Part shown: piece after piece, positions 30,349 to 32,738 of the stretch
How the letters are laid out: each line of letters begins with the position of its first letter
How positions within the stretch are numbered: position 1 is the first letter of the stretch
Assembly: GCF_016786355.1 (NCBI RefSeq)
Contig: NZ_JADWYX010000099.1
Location: forward strand, 2,690 to 35,427
DNA from: Frankia sp. AgB1.9
GTDB taxonomy: Bacteria > Actinomycetota > Actinomycetes > Frankiales > Frankiaceae
Length of the DNA stretch: 32,738 bases
Reading direction: 5' to 3'
Translations under genes and position numbers: made by a program
Notes under the pieces: model-generated
Database searches by the model: none
Told to the model about the DNA's origin: nothing
The model's input: the letters and a program-made list of their open reading frames with translations, nothing else

Positions 30349-31221
30349 ATGGAATCACGTTTCATTTACCGTGCGCTGGGCGTCGGCGTCCTGGGTGGGC
30401 TGTTGGCGTTCGTGTTCGCGCGGATCTTCGCCGAGCCGTTCATCCAGGACGCCATTGACTACGAGTCGGGCCGGGACGCCGCGCAGGAGGCGCTCGACAA
30501 GGCCGCGGGCGTGACGGTCGGCACGGCGGACCCGGAGATCTTCAGCCGGGGGATCCAGCGCAACCTTGGTATCGCCACCGGGATGGTCCTGTTCGGGCTG
30601 GCGATGGGTGGCCTTTTCGTCGTGGCCTACCTGATGCTGTCGCGTCGTTTCCCGGGGCTTCGGCCGCGGGTGCTCGCCGCTCTTGTCGCGGCCGCCGGTT
30701 TCGTCGGCGTGTACCTGGTGCCGTTCGTGAAGTACCCGGCCAACCCGCCGGCGATCGGCCATTCGGAGACCATCAGTGACCGCAGCGCGGTCTATCTGGC
30801 GATGGTCGGCATCTCTGTCGTCGCGCTCATTCTCGCGGTGGTGGCCGGATACCGGCTGGCCGGCCGTTTCGGCACCTGGAACGCCAGCCTGCTCGCGGCG
30901 CTCGGGTTCGTCGTGGTCATCTCGGTGGCGATGGCACTGCTGCCGGCGCTGGGGCATTTCCCGGTGAACGAGGCCCAGTACGGCAAGCACGCGACGGAGA
31001 CCCCCCAGCCGCTGCTCGGACCGGACGGGAAGATCGTCTATCCGGGCTTCCCGGCGGACGTCCTGTTCAAGTTCCGGCTGTACTCGATCATCGCTCAGAT
31101 GATCATGTGGTCGACGCTCGGCCTCGCGTTCGGCGCGCTGGCCGAACGGCTCACGGGCAAGGTACGGGCCCCGGCCACGGCCCGCCCGGCGGCCGTGGTC
31201 ACGCCCTCACCGGCCTCCTGA
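30349..31221 (+). CDS. cbtA: cobalt transporter subunit CbtA
   Basis: A 290-residue polytopic protein of the CbtA family, with five to six membrane helices (about 9-26, 77-97, 105-125, 142-166, 172-194 and 237-258) and the conserved FVKYPANPP loop. Its start lies 15 bases after cbtB, so both are under the riboswitch. The family is predicted to take up cobalt for cobalamin synthesis; transport has mainly been inferred from genome context. ATG with GGGAG upstream. The Pro/Ala-rich C-terminal tail is variable in the family. Confidence 0.92.
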   Translation: MESRFIYRALGVGVLGGLLAFVFARIFAEPFIQDAIDYESGRDAAQEALDKAAGVTVGTADPEIFSRGIQRNLGIATGMVLFGLAMGGLFVVAYLMLSRRFPGLRPRVLAALVAAAGFVGVYLVPFVKYPANPPAIGHSETISDRSAVYLAMVGISVVALILAVVAGYRLAGRFGTWNASLLAALGFVVVISVAMALLPALGHFPVNEAQYGKHATETPQPLLGPDGKIVYPGFPADVLFKFRLYSIIAQMIMWSTLGLAFGALAERLTGKVRAPATARPAAVVTPSPAS

Positions 31222-31226
31222 CCGTC

Positions 31227-31291
31227 CCTCAGACGCTCCGCTTCTGAGGCGCGCCGCGTCATTGAGGCGCCGCGTCCCTCAGGCACTGAGG
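31227..31291 (+). terminator. two hairpins downstream of cbtA
   Basis: CCTCAGA at 31227-31233 pairs with TCTGAGG at 31243-31249 (nine-base loop), and CCTCAG at 31277-31282 with CTGAGG at 31286-31291 (three-base loop). Between and after them GAGGCGC/CCGCGTC and TCAGGCA repeat. The first hairpin begins six bases past the cbtA stop. Probably the operon terminator; the repeat cluster may have another role. Confidence 0.5.
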
Positions 31292-31427
31292 AAATCAGGC
31301 ACGCTGTCACTCAGGCAACCCCGTCCGAGCCCGGTGGGTCGTGGAAACGCGACCTGCCGGGCTCGCGTCGCCTCGCGGATGGCCCCCTGTTTCCATCCGG
31401 CCCGCCCTTTGAGGTAGCACTTGGTTG

Positions 31428-32282
31428 GTGCAGCCTCTCTCGGTCGTCATCGTTCACCGTAACCAGCCGGAGCGACTCGTCGACACCATCGACGCGTTCC
31501 GCGCGCAGGACCTTCCTGTCGCGATCACGATCGTCGACAACGGATCCACCGTCGTGCCGCCGGTCGAGGCCGCCGACGTGGCCGTCGTGCTGACCGGGGG
31601 CAACCTCGGGTTCGGGCCGGGGGCCAACATCGGCTACCGCAAGTTCCTCGCCGACCCTGACGCGGGCGAATGGGTGGTGCTCGCGCCGCACGACGCGCTG
31701 CCCGAGCCCACCTGCCTGAGCCACATGCTGCGGGTGCTCGCCGACCAGCCGCGGGCCGGGCTGGCCTGCGCCGACGTCGGCGACGGGACGACGCCCGTCG
31801 TGGACCCCTACTTCGGCGGGATCCTCGTGCCGGCGAGCGTCGACGCGGGATGGGAGCGGGTCGGCCACCCGCACGGCACGCTGATGCTCGCGCGGCGTGC
31901 CTGCCTCGACGAGGTCGGGATCTTCGACGAGCGCTACTTCGCCTACTGCGAGGAGGCCGACCTGGCGCTGCGGGCGCGGGACGCCGGCTGGGAGTCCGGC
32001 CTCGTCCGGGGCGCGATGGTCAAGAACGCCTACGTCGGCTCGACCGCCGCGGTCATCGACTACCTGCAGCTGCGCAACACCCTGCTGCTGGTGCGGGAGC
32101 ACTCCGGGCGCTACCACGTGTTCATCCGCTTCTGCATAGCGCTGCTCGACCTCGCCACGGGCGCCGTCCTGCCGGCCCGGCGCGGGCCGTACTGGAACGT
32201 CAGAGCGAGGCTGCGGGCGCTCGCCGACTTCCTGCGCGGCCGCTACGGACCGCCGCCGCCGGACCTGCTCGCCCAACGCTGA
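31428..32282 (+). CDS. glycosyltransferase family 2 (rhamnosyltransferase-like)
   Basis: A 284-residue GT-A enzyme. The opening LSVVIVHRNQ, IVDNGS at 35-40 and GGNLGFGPGANIGYR at 57-71 bind the nucleotide sugar; the usual Asp-containing metal site is represented by LAPHDALPEP near 85-94. GTLMLARRACLDEVGIFDE and YFAYCEEADLALRARDAGW near 170-188 carry the acidic acceptor/base pair. This arrangement is typical of WbbL-like rhamnosyltransferases that build wall or exopolysaccharide linkers. No membrane helix is certain. Start uncertain: GTG 31428 or TTG 31425, with GAGG 10-13 bases upstream. Neighbours give no pathway. Confidence 0.88.
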   Translation: MQPLSVVIVHRNQPERLVDTIDAFRAQDLPVAITIVDNGSTVVPPVEAADVAVVLTGGNLGFGPGANIGYRKFLADPDAGEWVVLAPHDALPEPTCLSHMLRVLADQPRAGLACADVGDGTTPVVDPYFGGILVPASVDAGWERVGHPHGTLMLARRACLDEVGIFDERYFAYCEEADLALRARDAGWESGLVRGAMVKNAYVGSTAAVIDYLQLRNTLLLVREHSGRYHVFIRFCIALLDLATGAVLPARRGPYWNVRARLRALADFLRGRYGPPPPDLLAQR

Positions 32283-32367
32283 TCTTGTCCGCCGCCCGCC
32301 CCGCCCACGGAGATGGCGGACTGGCATCTGGCTGTGTCGTGGCCCGCGCCGGCGCCATGATGGCCTG

Positions 32368-32738
32368 ATGGCGGCTGGCGAGAAGGCAGGCGCGTCGGTG
32401 CGGCCGGCGCTGACGGGCGAACAGGCCGGGCGGTGGGAGACGGTGCTGAGCACGCTCGTCGGCCTGCTGCCGGCCGGTGGCGTCCGGGTGCTGGTCGACG
32501 GCGTCGAGGACGACGGCCTGACCGGCGTGGTCGCGGACGGGCTCGCCGAGGGCCTGCGCCAGGCCGGGCGGGACTGCCACCGGCTGGCGGGTGACGAGCG
32601 CTCCGGCGCCGGGCCGGCCGCGCTGATCGCGGACGCCGCCGCGTCAGCCGGGGACCCCACGGCCGGATGGGACGTCGTCATCCGGCTGCGCAGCAGGTAC
32701 GTGCCCCCCCGGCCCGCCCGGGGGGGGGGGGGCGGAGC
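32368..32738 (+). CDS. partial gene, nucleoside kinase-like N-terminus, cut by window end
   Basis: From ATG 32368 an open frame runs to the end without a stop. The readable part, about 112 residues, has VRVLVDGVEDDGLTGVVADGLAEGLRQAGRDCHRL, which aligns by eye with the P-loop strand of uridine kinase-like proteins (VDGxxGxGKT...), but the lysine and flanking glycines are gone, and WDVVIRLRSRY resembles a later strand. This suggests a degenerate or regulatory relative. The last 35 bases are C and G homopolymers and should not be trusted, so the break may be artificial. No ribosome site is evident. Confidence 0.45.
   Translation, partial: MAAGEKAGASVRPALTGEQAGRWETVLSTLVGLLPAGGVRVLVDGVEDDGLTGVVADGLAEGLRQAGRDCHRLAGDERSGAGPAALIADAAASAGDPTAGWDVVIRLRSRYVPPRPARGGGGG

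Noticed and set aside
31311..32681. 456-codon minus-strand frame opposite the glycosyltransferase
   Set aside because: No recognisable domain, and it covers a clear GT2 gene on the other strand.

Overview
The window is very GC-rich, uses many GTG starts, and encodes high-GC actinobacterial protein families (DUF6458, RsbW/SpoIIE-type phosphatase, TetR-like operators, CbtBA behind a cobalamin riboswitch). I infer a filamentous actinomycete, most likely Frankia or a close relative; no rRNA or marker gene is present to prove it. Both ends run into C/G homopolymer, which suggests that this is a whole draft contig with unreliable ends.

Left part (1-9.1 kb): a [3Fe-4S] ferredoxin diverges from an AMP-dependent acyl-CoA synthetase. 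A perfect 22-bp inverted repeat lies between that synthetase and a two-gene operon whose proteins share an unrecognised domain. Next come a deleted and frameshifted MGH1-type glycoside hydrolase, a large RsbW-GAF-GAF-PP2C regulator, and a DUF6458 membrane protein.

Middle (8.5-18.4 kb): a WxL-like secreted protein and a DUF916/WxLIP-like membrane-anchored protein diverge across a 19-bp tandem repeat. They are followed by a small VOC protein, an overlapping patatin-PlsC pair, an orphan branched-chain-type binding lipoprotein, a lipoprotein expansin with the bacterial EXLX1 key residues, and two tandem aldehyde dehydrogenases.

Envelope-signalling block (18.4-29.2 kb): two two-component systems, each with its regulator and kinase genes facing each other tail to tail, frame uppP and dedA (undecaprenyl-phosphate recycling). 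The second system adjoins a lipoprotein-ATPase-ATPase-FtsX permease operon. The arrangement suggests a cell-envelope stress or transport island; this is inference from gene content and order.

Right end (29.2-32.7 kb): a small HEAGH metalloprotease-like protein behind a leaderless-type promoter, a cobalamin riboswitch with cbtB-cbtA (cobalt uptake), a family 2 glycosyltransferase, and a gene cut by the end that looks like a nucleoside kinase with a degenerate P-loop. No tRNA, rRNA, CRISPR, transposase or phage gene was seen.
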